Origin: Hypericum androsaemum
Lineage: Eukaryota; Streptophyta; Magnoliopsida; Malpighiales; Hypericaceae
DNA: 64,000 nt
Reading direction: 5' to 3'
NCBI GenBank assembly: GCA_963995505.1
Contig: OZ023186.1
Location: forward strand, 10,857,570 to 10,921,569
Numbering within the stretch: the stretch's first letter is position 1; each line of letters begins with the position of its first letter. This document shows positions 31,696 to 42,450 of this stretch, piece after piece. The position numbers and the translations under genes are program-made. Below the pieces are notes generated by a model, which worked only from the letters and a program-made list of their open reading frames with translations, made no database searches and was not told the DNA's origin.

Positions 31696-32069
31696 TTATA
31701 TGTTGTGTTTAACTGTCCTCATGTACATATGTTATTTTTGGAGGACTTTTATACAATAGGTTGAGACCTTGTCTGAGTTTTTGTGCATGTGTGAGCAAAC
31801 TCAGAGTGTACAAATGCATCTGTCAAACATGTAATTAAATAAAGATGTTTGTTTAATTACTTCCACTTGAGTTTCTATCAATGAACTTTAAGCGGTTGAA
31901 GTTTAAGATTAATACTTGAATGGTGAGAGGAAGCATACCCGCGACCCACTTCGATTTTGAGATTAATCAATGACTTCTTATCGTTAAAAGTTATGAGTGA
32001 TTAGTAAAGTGAATCATATTGCCAAATCAAATTTCTAATACGTTCTTATATTAAAAAATTCCTATAGAG
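31696..32069 (+). other. spacer between extra ORF and gag of Copia B
   Basis: AT-rich, non-coding, with a TAATTAAATAAAGATG stretch near 31831 that resembles a polyadenylation region. It could be the 3' UTR of the upstream ORF. Confidence 0.35.
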
Positions 32070-33341
32070 ATGTCAGTTGCTTATAGATCCATCATAGCTG
32101 AGTTAAACTGTGAGTTAAAACTCAACGGTGAAAACTATGAGAATTGGAGCATGAAAATCCAATATGTGCTTGAGGAACAAGAGGTTCTGGAGCACATACA
32201 TGTGATAATGAATGAGCCTGAAGAAGGCACAACTGCTCAACATAAGCGAGATAAAGAAGCTTATGTTATTTGGAAGAGAAAAAATACTACTGCTTGATTG
32301 ATTTTGCTAAGTTCAATCATGGATGATGTCACCCGATAATTTTGCGTGTATGACAATGTGAAGGAGTTATGGGATGCTCTCAAACAAAAATTTGGAAAGC
32401 TTTCAGTGTCCAAGCTGCGTGCTTTGACTATAAGGTTTGACACCTTTAAGAAGCATTCGGAGGTTGCCATGAGGAAACATTTGAGAGTGATGTCTAATAT
32501 GACCAGTGAACTAGCAGAGGCTGGTCACATACTTAGCAACGAGCAGCAGATTCAAGCTGTCATCCGTTCTCTACCACCAAGTTGGGAACAAATGAAGATG
32601 AATCTTACCCATTCCGACTATTTAGTAACATTTGATAATGTTGCCAGACACCTTGAGCTGGAGGAAGATCGCCTCCTAGCTATGAAATCCCACCCTGAAG
32701 CCCATTCGATTTGTTCGACTGGGAGTGGTGGGAAAAAGAAGAAAGGTAAAGGAAATGGTAAGTGTAAACAAACTCCAAAGGCTGAAAACCGTGGAACCAA
32801 GTTGGATGGCTCCAAGGCTAAAAAGAACAAACAGTTTAACATTTCAAAAGTGAAATATTTTAACTGTCAACAGAAGGGACATTTTGTAAAAGATTGCAAG
32901 ATGTCCAAGCAGGTACACCTAAACTCAAGTGTGAGTAAGTTGAATGTATCCTCTTGTACCTTTCTAACTGAGTCACATTCTATGTGGGTGATTGATTCAG
33001 GAGTGACAGACCATGTAGCTAGAGACCGTTGTTCATTCGTTGAATACAGGCAGTTGCCAGCTGGAGCAAAAACTATTTTTGTTGGTAACAACTCGTGCGT
33101 AGATGTGAAAGGCTTGAGCACTTATAAATTACACCTTCGTGGTTGTCGTGCCCTTCTTTTACATGACGTGTTGTTTGCTCCAGACATTCGAAGAAACCTG
33201 ATCTCAGTTTCGGCCTTAATGTCTTTAGGTTTTCGATTGTCGTTTGAGGACAACACCGTTAGATTATTTTTGGATGATGCCTATTTTGGCCTTGGATATA
33301 TATTGGACGGTTTTTTTTATTCTGGATATCAATCCTTGTGA
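32070..33341 (+). pseudogene. Copia B gag, zinc knuckle and protease
   Basis: Gag starts MSVAYRSIIAEL and contains LNGENYENWSMKIQYVL, the opening motif of Copia gag (UBN2/DUF4219 type). In-frame stops occur at 32295-32297 (TGA) and 32337-32339 (TAA). The frame resumes at 32346 with KELWDALKQKFG. The zinc knuckle reads YFNCQQKGHFVKDC: the first of the three Cys is Tyr, so it is damaged. The protease motif MWVIDSGVTDHVA begins at about 32982 with the catalytic Asp kept. A frame change lies at an 8-T run (33311-33318). All these defects rule out a working Gag. Confidence 0.82.
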
Positions 33342-33349
33342 AAGCTTTT

Positions 33350-34765
33350 CCTTAGTCACTAGTTCAAACTCATCAAAGAATGATATTAAACTATGGCATT
33401 CTAGACTAGGCCACATCGGTTAGGATCGTTTAAACCGTCTAGCTAAGACATGACTGCTGGGAAATGTAGAGAAATCTATATTACCCAGATGCGTATCCTG
33501 TCTAGAAGGAAAAAGCACTAGGAAACTTTTCGGTACTGGGGCTAGAGCCGAATTTCTACTACAATTAATCCATTCTGACAAATGTGGTCCAATGAACGTG
33601 AGGGCAAGGCATGGAGCATATTACTTCATCACCTTTATTGACGACTATACTAGATATAGTCTGATATACCTGATTTTTTACAAGTCTGAAGCCTTAAACT
33701 GCTTTATGACATACATGAGTTTTGTTGAGAATCAGAAGGACGGAAAGATAAAGGCCTTACGAACTGATCGTGGCCGTGAATATCTTTCTGATAAGTTCAA
33801 AGCTATATGCATTGAAAAAGGGATTGAACATTAGTTGTCCATTCCCTATACACCACAGCAAAACGGGGTTGCTGAAAGAAGGAATAGAACTCTTTTTGAC
33901 ATGGTTAGATCGATGATGGCAGAGGCAAGTTTGCCTATATCATTCTGTGGAGATGCGCTCCTGACTGCTGCATACGTTCTAAACCGTGTTCCCTCTAAGT
34001 TTGTTACAGCCACTCCTTATGAAATGTGGACAGATCGGAAGCCCGATTTATCCTATTTTAAGCCATGGGGGTGTGCGTCATATGTCCATTCTACCTCAAG
34101 TACTTTCGGTAAATTAGGACCGAGAAGTAGAAAAAGTATCTTTATAAGATACCCAGAGGTATCTAAAGGGTACGTATTTGTGGGTAAACTAGACAATGGA
34201 CAAGTAACAGAATTTGAATCACGCGATGTCATATTTTTGGAGAATGAATTTCCAAAGTTGGGGGAGGTTAGTAATGACCTTACCCTTTATGAGACAGATG
34301 CACCAGAATCATCTGGATCACTTCTTCCGAGTGAGAAAATTAAGGAGGAAGATTTCGGAAGGTCGTGATCTGAGTCCTGAAAAGGAGGTAATTCCTTATT
34401 CTAGTGGGAGTACGGTATTTCGACCCAGTGGGAGTGCGATTCCTGGATATGATGAATATATGAGAGATGTTTATCAAAACTGGGAATATCGTAGGTCTAG
34501 CAGAACTAGCATACCACGCCGACGATTTGACATCGAAGGCGAGGCTAATGCGTTCTTGGTATCACTAAAGAGATTTGGTGGTCCAAGTGAAATTCTCCTG
34601 GCCATCCTACATGATGAAGATGAGCCAAAGAATGTATCTGGAGTTTTGTCATCTCCAAAACGAACTGAATGGATGAATGCAATGGAAGAAGAAATGTCTT
34701 CTATGATCAAAAATTAAGTTTGGGATCTGGTTGACCTACCTAAGGGGCGTAGGGCAATTGGGAAT
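33350..34765 (+). pseudogene. Copia B integrase and start of reverse transcriptase
   Basis: After the T-run frameshift the frame gives LWHSRLGHIG (integrase zinc finger), with stops at 33421-33423 (TAG) and 33451-33453 (TGA). The core includes IHSDKCGPM (first Asp), LRTDRGREYLS (second Asp; usual form is TDRGGEY), a TAG at 33832-33834, then YTPQQNGVAERRNRT with the catalytic Glu. Another frameshift lies between about 34320 and 34370. RT begins KRTEWMNAMEEEM, with TAA at 34715-34717, then WDLVDLPKG and GNKW. There the frame joins LTR sequence: nearly all RT and RNase H are deleted. Confidence 0.82.
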
Positions 34766-34771
34766 AAGTGG

Positions 34772-35269
34772 CGTGGCGCTGACGCAGTTGCCGCCAAAGG
34801 TGGCGGCCCACGTGGTACGCTGACGTGGCGCCACATGGCAAATTAGGGGATAGCTTTGCCACGTGGTGGACATGTAGTCTGAAGTGCCACATGGCTGGCA
34901 TGCAGCCCAGTAGTGCCACGTGTCGCCACATGGCATGCCACATGGCGCATTCTGGTGTGCCGGATTTTCCTATAAAAAGGGAAATCCGACTGAACCAAAA
35001 TATAAGTTTGCCCACAACCACTCAATAAGAAAGAAAAAATTCTGGAATAGTCCCTGAGTTTTGATCAGATTTTCTATAGAGGAAATCTCCTGAAAATCAA
35101 TTACGAATCCGTTAAAACGTGATCGTAATTCGACTAACACGAAGACATTGTGGACCCGAACATGTGGACCTCTTGTTTCAACAAGTAAGTGATTTATTAT
35201 TAACGAATAATTTATTAATTTATTGGGTTTAACATATAATTATTCGTTAATTATGCGTTAAATCTCTCA
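34772..35269 (+). repeat. 3' LTR of Copia B, 5' part deleted
   Basis: About 498 bp match the 5' LTR from roughly 29486 on; the first 130 bp are missing. It keeps TATAAAAAGGG and ends AAATCTCTCA before the ACTAA duplication. Substitutions and short indels are frequent (an extra stretch near 34867-34895, for instance). Confidence 0.85.
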
Positions 35270-35274
35270 ACTAA

Positions 35275-36010
35275 TAACTAACGCAGTCTTTACTTATACA
35301 TTTTTTTAAGATTCAAGCCTATTGCAATATCATATTATGTATCTTAATTTTGTGCGTTTTATGAGAAAAAAAATCACAATTCACTAAGGCGTCGCCAATA
35401 CCGTTAACTCGTGTGATTCACTAAGGCATCGACGGTTCATGTAGATTATGATTCATCAAGCATCGACAATTCACTTATGCATTCATATCGTGCACTCTGA
35501 GAAACGAATCAAAGCAGGACAATACCATTAATTCGTGCGATTCACTATGGCATAACCGGTTCGTGTGGATTATGACTCAGTAAGCATCGACAATTCACTT
35601 AGGCATTCATATCATGCAATCCGAAGAACGAATTAAAGCAGGACAATACCATTAAATCCGAACTCCATAGTAAAGTAACAAAACATACGATGGAAACCGA
35701 CTTACCTCTCGACACGCTGATCCTTTTCAAACAAAACTCGACTTCACTGACTCTAAGAAATCCAAGACGGGTTTTGAAAGATTTCTAAACGTTTGTTCTC
35801 CTCCGCAATGACGGCCTAGATTCCTTTTAAATAGATTATGTATAACCCTAACTTTTAGGTCAAATTTGATAATAAATTATAGATCACTATCCGATAAATT
35901 ACCTAAATACGCAACGTTTTCACATATATTCTAGCAGATTTTATGGTTATTACATATAACATATCCATAATTTTTTTTGGAAAGGACCCCATTTTAGTAA
36001 GAAAATAGCT
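35275..36010 (+). mobile_element. right part of the Gypsy-type LTR interrupted by Copia B
   Basis: It contains a 124-bp tandem repeat, a CGACTTACCTCTCGACACG block, and GACGGCCTAGATTCCTTTTAAATAGATTATG followed by AACCCTAA. The piece at 51640-52010 has the same layout (CTTACCTGACG, GACGGCCTAAAGGCCTATTTATATAGG, ACCCTAA). I interpret these as promoter ends of two Gypsy-type LTRs. The exact end is not certain. Confidence 0.4.
35385..35660 (+). repeat. 124-bp tandem repeat, two copies and a part
   Basis: Copies share ATTCACTA-GGCAT, AAGCATCGACAATTCACTTA, GCATTCATATC and AAAGCAGGACAATACCATTAA. The last motif recurs at 35511 and 35635, giving a period of 124 bp. Confidence 0.8.
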
Positions 36011-36014
36011 GATT

Positions 36015-37520
36015 GGACAAAAACCCGCCGCATGAGATCTGCACGCGAAACCACAAAACCAAAGTGTGCACACGTTAGGAAACGTTTGTCCATCGAATTT
36101 GATTCTAACTTCGACGCTTAAACGTGAGGATTTTGATATTAATTCTGATGCTTACACGTCGTTTTTAAGAACAAGAACTTTTTCGTGGACTGGAAATTTG
36201 AAGGGCAAGTGTGGATCTTGGAAGCTTGGAGTTTCGAAGAGTCCAATATGTACCAAAGTAGAATTTGGATGTCAAGATATACTAATCTACTTTTTTTCTC
36301 AAAGGTAGATAAATTTTGTTTCACCTTGAAAGAGATATGTACAATTCGTTTCTTTTGCATTGCTAATTATAAGTCAGTGTATTCCTGACATTTTCTTTTA
36401 CGCATATTCCTGGGAATTAAAATAAAAGGACGAACGTAGTAACTACGAGAAAAATTATCGTGAGAAATATATTTTCATGTACATGTGAATTGCTCACTCC
36501 TTACAACTAGGGTGATTACGAATCGAATTTGAATTATAATTAGCCGAATTCAAATTCTCAAAATTATGATTTGTATTCAATTCGTCTAAGGATGAATTCG
36601 AATACGAATTATAAATCGTCGAATACGAATTGAATTATCCAGTTTCGAATTATTTTTTTATTTTTCTGAATTCAATTTTTTTGATTTTTTGAATTTTTTT
36701 TTACTTTTTTGAGAGAATATTTATAGAGATCAAATTATCAATAAAGAGATTAGAGAATTGATATTGAATTATTTTAATTTTGTAGAATGGAAAGAGTAAA
36801 GGAGAATTTTGAAATTTCATTTTTTCCCATTTCTCCCTCATTCCAAATTTGATCCTATTATTTTTTTTAATTTTTTACATAATTCACCGAATTATTCGGC
36901 GAATCTTATCGAAGATTTGATTCGCCAAATAATTCAATGATTTGACTAGTTTGAGATATATGAATTCGGATTCGACTAGTCTAAGAAAAAATTCAAATTC
37001 AAATAATGATTTGTTTGTGTCGGTTCAAATCCAAATCAAAATTTTAACTAATAAAATTCAATTGATGGCCACCCAATTTACAACTATCTTTCTTCGTGAG
37101 AAGGGTCAAAGGTTCTTGAAGCTTTCCTTTTACTTCCTGGATCTGGTCCTTTTGTGGAAGCCATCAATCCAACAGTCTCTAACAAAGTCCATTAAGCCTG
37201 GAAGCATAATCCACACAAAATTTCTGCGATCTTTTTCTTTCCCTGACTAGCACAATTGCTGAAGCATAAAGGTTATTGATACAAACTCTTTTCCAAAATA
37301 GAAAGCTAATTAGAGAGAACTAGTCTTTTAAATTTTTGTTGCTGAATTTCTTCTCCCACGTGAATGAATGCTTCGAACCAATGTAAATTTCGTGGATATT
37401 CAGCAATGTACTTTAATAAATTTACGTGAGTCACATTATTCAAAATAATCTTAAAAATCAGCCCGTTAAATTGTAATTTGAAGTGCTTTGTGCATACTTT
37501 GTAATTGATTTGTAAAGATC
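36015..37520. other. AT-rich DNA with GAATTCGAAT-rich segment
   Basis: The part at 36510-37040 is dense in ATTCGAAT, GAATTC and their inverted forms at both sides, resembling a MITE or other foldback repeat, but ends are not definable. No gene was found. Confidence 0.35.
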
Positions 37521-39460
37521 ATAAAATTAAAAGAAATTAGTGAAAACTATGAGTGAGTGAACTGTAATTTTCCAAGCATCATTACATAATTTGCCAAATC
37601 CTAATTTTGGAACCCTAAGGCTTTGCATATACAAGGAGTGTTCTAAGGTGGCAGACGTGATTCGGGCGAATCGAAAGACGGAGACGAAGACGACTTTGCA
37701 CCACGAGACGCTAGGGTAAGCTGTCTTATCCGTAGACACTGTTTTCTTTTCGGAATTGTAGGTTAATGGTAATAGACTAAACATATGTAGGACCTCGAGG
37801 GGAATATTGAAGAATAGTGTATGCACAATTAACGAAATTGGAACACCGCAGTATTCGAGATAATTTTGAATCTCTAACTGTATGTATATGTTCTGCCCAT
37901 AATATGTCTGTATTGAATCTTTATTCTTCTGTATTATGTCCGCATTTGGTCTGTATACTTGTTGAATCTGTATTCTCCTCTACCAATTCTAATCTATATC
38001 TTTTCTTCTTATTCCTCATATTCATCTTTTCTCCCTGTTCATTCGATCGCTCTTGGGAATATCACTCCAGACCCATTCTTAAGTCTGTTTCAACGTTCTA
38101 CCAATTTTTTCTCACAACAATACTACCCCTAACTGATTCGTAAACTCGTATGTCCTATCCGTATTTCTGGTTGTACATGATCTGTATTGTCTGTAAGTAT
38201 TCCGTAATCAGTATTAAGTATGAGTAGTATGAATAGTCGTATTCGTATTTGTACTTTTCTGTCCGTAGAGTATTCACAGTCGTAGGTCTCTGTATTTGTA
38301 TTCGTATGACCGTAATTGTTTTGATAAGTCTATGTTGTATTGATATTCATATGTCGTTGTCGGTATTTGTGTTTGTATGAATCTGTCTGTGGTCGTATTG
38401 ATTCGTGTCTGTATGTTCTATCTGTATTCTCGGCGTCCACGGAAGGAGCGCAGACTCCTCTCTGCACCCAAGGGGCGTGGTCCATCTGCTTGAACCAAGA
38501 CTCGGCATATTGATATTAGAAATCGTTGCCCATCGTCCACATGATATGGTTCGTTCTCATCACATTGGCTTGGGTACGAGTAACAGTGATGATGAAATCA
38601 TTAACTTGTTGCTCGACGTTGTAGTTATATAGAAGAAAATTATATTGGTTGGTCCTCTCGGTTCCCAAGGAGCGCAAGTCTCTACTTAACGCTCAAGAAT
38701 GGAGGACGCGGGTTACCTTCTTGGCACCCGGGGCTCGGGTTGCCCACTCGGCGCCTAAGGCACAGAATACCTCGTAGGCGTCGTGTTTAAATGTCATTTT
38801 GACATTGTTTTGCTCCGAATCTCAAGACGTCGTAAACTACAATGGTATAGATCTATGTCCTTTCTTTTCATAGCCGAAAGAATTAACTCAATCTTAGATC
38901 TAGGCCAAAAGATATGGTTGATCTACCAAAGCCTGACGATTCTTGACGAGACAACCAACAACAAAACCTTAAGGGCAAATTGCTTTTTATGAATCAACTC
39001 AATTTGAGGTATGGGTCAAAAGAGAGGGAATGTTTTTTTATTTTTTAAATTATTTTTTAACTAAGAGCAATTAGGTCATTTCAGGTGCCTCCTCGCTAGA
39101 GAAATTTCGTGATTCCGATGACATGGACCTAAAAGTTCAGTAAAAATAAACTGGGGAGACCGAAGTTTTGATTTCGAACAGCATGGACTAAAATAGTAAT
39201 TTAGGCAAGCACAGGGACCTGAGGGCAATTTGCCTAAGTTTTAACCTTGTTTCGACCATCCTCCAAGCCGCATTAGGCAACGCCTCAGAGACACAAAGTT
39301 GGAGATAGAGGTCCTAGCTATGCATTATCGTAGGAACCACCTCATTCCGAGGTAGGTATATTAAGTTTTGCCCAATTCACCCAGGACGGGCATGGGTGCC
39401 AGTCATGATTTACCAAAGCCGACCATGGGCACTGGCCGTGGGTACGGACCACGTGAGACT
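37521..39460. other. repeat-derived DNA, probable decayed Gypsy-type LTR
   Basis: The segment 38150-38410 is packed with GTATTCGTATTTGTAC-like words, the complement of words at 29000-29165 inside the Gypsy-type LTR. The segment 38420-38780 has repeated CCCAAGG-GCG phrases. This suggests an old LTR in the opposite direction. No intact coding frame was found. Confidence 0.35.
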
Positions 39461-39465
39461 CTGCT

Positions 39466-39564
39466 TGGACTTCGTGCTAGGCCTTGCCTCCATAGGCGTG
39501 GACTTCGAAGTAAGCCTCGCGTTCATAGACTTGGACTTCGTGCCAAACCTTACCTCCATGGACG
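39466..39564 (+). repeat. 33-bp minisatellite, three copies
   Basis: Three units start TGGACTTCGT or TGGACTTCGA and carry AGCCTCGC/GGCCTTGCCTCCATAGGCG-like ends. Since 33 is divisible by three, a plus frame reads through with an 11-residue repeat, but there is no sign of a gene. Confidence 0.75.
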
Positions 39565-39569
39565 TGAAA

Positions 39570-40285
39570 TATTTTCACTCCAATACATGGTAAAAAATAT
39601 TTGTCGAGATTCATGTGTATATCTGGAAATTTTTTTGGCTGCTTTCATTTTCTTGTAGTTAAAACAAGACTGTTTCACAGATCTCACATTTTAGGTTCTT
39701 TTTTATCCCCCTCTTTGCAACAACATATTACTAAGTTGGCTATGTCTTGTCGAATGACCCCTAAGTGATACTTGGCTGACCCTATCCGTATATATAGATG
39801 AATATTTAGATAATTTGAAAAGAATTAGATTATCACATTCAATTTCTTCGAGATAAATAAAGATCAGAGGAGTTTTTTTGGCCATTGATGCTTAAATAGC
39901 ATATTACTGACTTGGGCAAGATTAAAATTCCACTAAGCTGAAAGCGGGTCGTATATGTGGAACTGACCAATTTGAGAGTTTGCACAAATACAGAAGGTTC
40001 TGAAAGATCTCAAAAATGACACACGCACGCTTGTACCCCAACGACAGCCCGAGTAAACCAGATTTTATCCTGGAGAGACATTTTCAGTACAGTCCTGGTA
40101 GGAGTAGAAGGAGAAAAAAAAAAGGGGAAAATTATTAAAATGGGACGCGCGTGGGAGGGGATTAATGGACACTTTCCTTGGGAGGGAAATAAGGGTGGGT
40201 TTGGCCTATTCACTTTAATTTTTTCCTTGGAATTTATTTTTTTAAATAGATAATCGGTAACAAATAAAAGAATTCTAACAGTAAA
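39570..40285. other. intergenic DNA, no gene recognised
   Basis: Mixed AT-rich sequence without coding features. Confidence 0.4.
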
Positions 40286-40289
40286 TCGA

Positions 40290-41015
40290 ACATAGTATTT
40301 GACATAATCGGGCATACCATTTAATATAACCGTGCATACCATTTAATATAACCGGACATACTATTCGATATATAATTTAGTTAATTATTTAACTTTCTTA
40401 TTATAAGTATTTTAAATAATAAGAGATACCATTTGATATAACTAGACATAACAATTAATATAACTGGGTATACTATTTAATATAATCGAACATACCAGTC
40501 AATATATAATTAATTAATATAACCGGGTATACTATTTAATTAATTATTTAATAACATAACATACCATTCGATATAACCAGACATACCATATAACTGGGCG
40601 TACCATTTAATATAACCAGGCGTACTATTTAATATAATATGACATACAATTTGATATAATTGAGCATACTATTTAATATAACCGTGTATACCGTATGATA
40701 TAACCGGACATACCAGTTGATATTATTTAACAAACTAGTTTATCATAACAATGTAAACCATTCGAACATAACATGACGAACCATTTGATCCTAATTGAAC
40801 AAACATTTTTATCATGACATAACAAACTATTTTATCATAATAGTATAAATATTTTATCGTAATAATGTAAACCATTCGATATAACCAGACATATCATTTG
40901 ATATAACCGGACATACTATTTAATATAACCGGCCGTACCATTCGATATAATTGGGCATACCATTCAATATATGAGGGCATACCAATTGACATAACATTGC
41001 ATACTATTCCGATTA
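40290..41015 (+). repeat. 22-bp minisatellite array 2 (ATATAACCGGACATACC type)
   Basis: About 25-30 units close to ACCATTTAATATAACCGGGCAT cover 700 bp. Typical phrases are ATATAACCGGACATACCA and ATATAACTGGGCGTACCA. The unit is shared with the array at 21585-21965. Confidence 0.85.
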
Positions 41016-41019
41016 TATA

Positions 41020-41880
41020 TTGTTAATGGGTAATCGCAAACAGAACATTGCAATGGTTCTTCTTCATCAAATCCCCAATCCCCTTCACACCAAAAAAATT
41101 CCCAATCCACATCTTCTTCGTCAAATCCCCTCTCACCTCCTCAAGTCCCACCTCAGCTCCCTTCTTCGTCAAATTCCCAATTCACTTTCTAGTTTTACTT
41201 TCTCCATACAGTTTTATTTACCAAGTACATCCCATAAAGATGAGAAGCATTGTTGCATGTAGTCCATATGCAATTGTACAATTACTGTACTTAATCTCAA
41301 TTACACAACACCCAAATCAACATGCGCTCCTAATTGATGAAATAATTAAGCAAGTAAGAAATAAATCCCTATTTTCTATAGCACAGAAACAAAACAAAGA
41401 GGAGGAAAGTATAGTTGAAATAAAAACCAATCCCATATCAGAGCTTGAACGCTGCGGTGGCCATCATCTCATCATCCTCGTCCACTTCTCGGCGGTCACC
41501 AGGCTTGTTCCTGAAGGAGGAGACTCGAGGATCCCGGCCTTCCTGTACGCGAGGCGGTGCCCAGCCTCTTTCACTTGTAGGATTGTGGATCTGAGGTCTC
41601 CGGTGCCCGGGAGCCCTGTCTACGCCATCGATGTTGGTGAGGGGGAGATAGAGGCTAGAGGAGCGGACGGCGAGTTCATCGAGTTCTCTGGTTTAGGGTT
41701 GGAAGAGAGAGATGAGAGAGGAGGGAGGGAGGAGACGAGAAAAATAAAAGACAATAATATCCCTTTGATTTTTAGCCGTCAGATCTTGTACTTGATATAA
41801 AAAATAATCTAATAATTTATATTTTATCTAGGTTAATCCTGGCTCAAATTTTAAAGCCCGGACCAAAACCATTCTCGAGT
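41020..41880. other. spacer with CpG-rich block, possible gene fragment
   Basis: The block 41440-41700 is GC/CpG-rich and open in several frames on both strands (a plus frame runs 41048-41800). On the minus strand one frame ends with an acidic stretch, REVDEDDEMMATAAFKL. I recognise no family in any frame. A GA-rich part and CCGTCAGATC follow, echoing the neighbourhood of minisatellite array 1. It may be a captured fragment inside a repeat family; no CDS is called. Confidence 0.4.
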
Positions 41881-42104
41881 AAACTTCCCAGTTCGAAATT
41901 TAAAGCTTTTTTTACGGTTCTCCTTTTCTTTTCTTTTCTTTTCTTTTTTGAGAAACTACGGTTCTCCTTAATTTGGCCTCCAGTTTCCCTTCCCTTTGTT
42001 TTGTCCTCAATTCCCCCCACCTTTGACCAGCCAACCAACGAAGACCCCGAATCCCGCTCGCCATTCTCACAGCTGTTTCGTACCCCCAACCAACCCAGAA
42101 ACGC

Positions 42105-42110
42105 CACGTG
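42105..42110 (+). promoter_or_regulatory. G-box upstream of the TLP gene
   Basis: CACGTG lies 341 bp before the predicted start codon, in a C-rich promoter or leader. Use is not shown by sequence alone. Confidence 0.35.
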
Positions 42111-42209
42111 TGAGGACTCACAGTTCATTTATCTCCACTGGACCCGTAGCTTTATCCCCGCCCCCGCCCCACCAACCCGTCCCTGTACCAGGAAAAGGCA
42201 ACCCAAGAA

Positions 42210-42450
42210 AACCACTAACCGAAAAAAAAAACACAGCCGAGAGAGGAAAACCAACCCCCAAACACAGGGAAAAAAAAAACTAAAAAAGAAAAGAAAAGTC
42301 ACATCCCCCTCTACCCTTCCTCCCCTCCCCTTTCTTTCTTCCTTCCTTCATTCCACGGGGGAAAGCAAAATAAATAAATAAAACAAAATCGCACGACGAG
42401 AAGGGAAGGAAGAAATTAAATAATAGGGGAAAGGGAGGAGGAGGAGCGGA
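42210..42450 (+). other. purine/pyrimidine-biased leader of the TLP gene
   Basis: Poly-A rich and CT-rich stretches (CTTTCTTCCTTCCTTCATTCC near 42333), then AAATAAATAAATAAAAC. This biased composition is typical of plant 5' UTRs and fits the start at 42451. Confidence 0.45.

Larger units (their letters stand above)
29350..35274 (+). mobile_element. Copia retrotransposon B, internally deleted, with extra ORF
   Basis: The 5' LTR (29355-29958) begins TGTTGGACC and ends CCATCA. A primer-binding-like TGGTATCTGGTTG starts at 29961. The 3' LTR ends at 35269. A perfect ACTAA duplication flanks the element (29350-29354, 35270-35274). Gag-pol remnants (32070-34765) have at least six stops and two frameshifts. 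The frame is cut inside RT, where sequence passes directly into the 3' LTR, whose first part is also gone. About 2.1 kb lies between the 5' LTR and gag, including an intact 193-codon ORF unlike gag or pol. LTR divergence with indels shows it is older than Copia A. Confidence 0.88.

Noticed and set aside
39368..39658. 96-aa ORF with an internal Arg/Leu/Lys repeat
   Set aside because: It results from a three-copy 33-bp minisatellite; no start context or homology.
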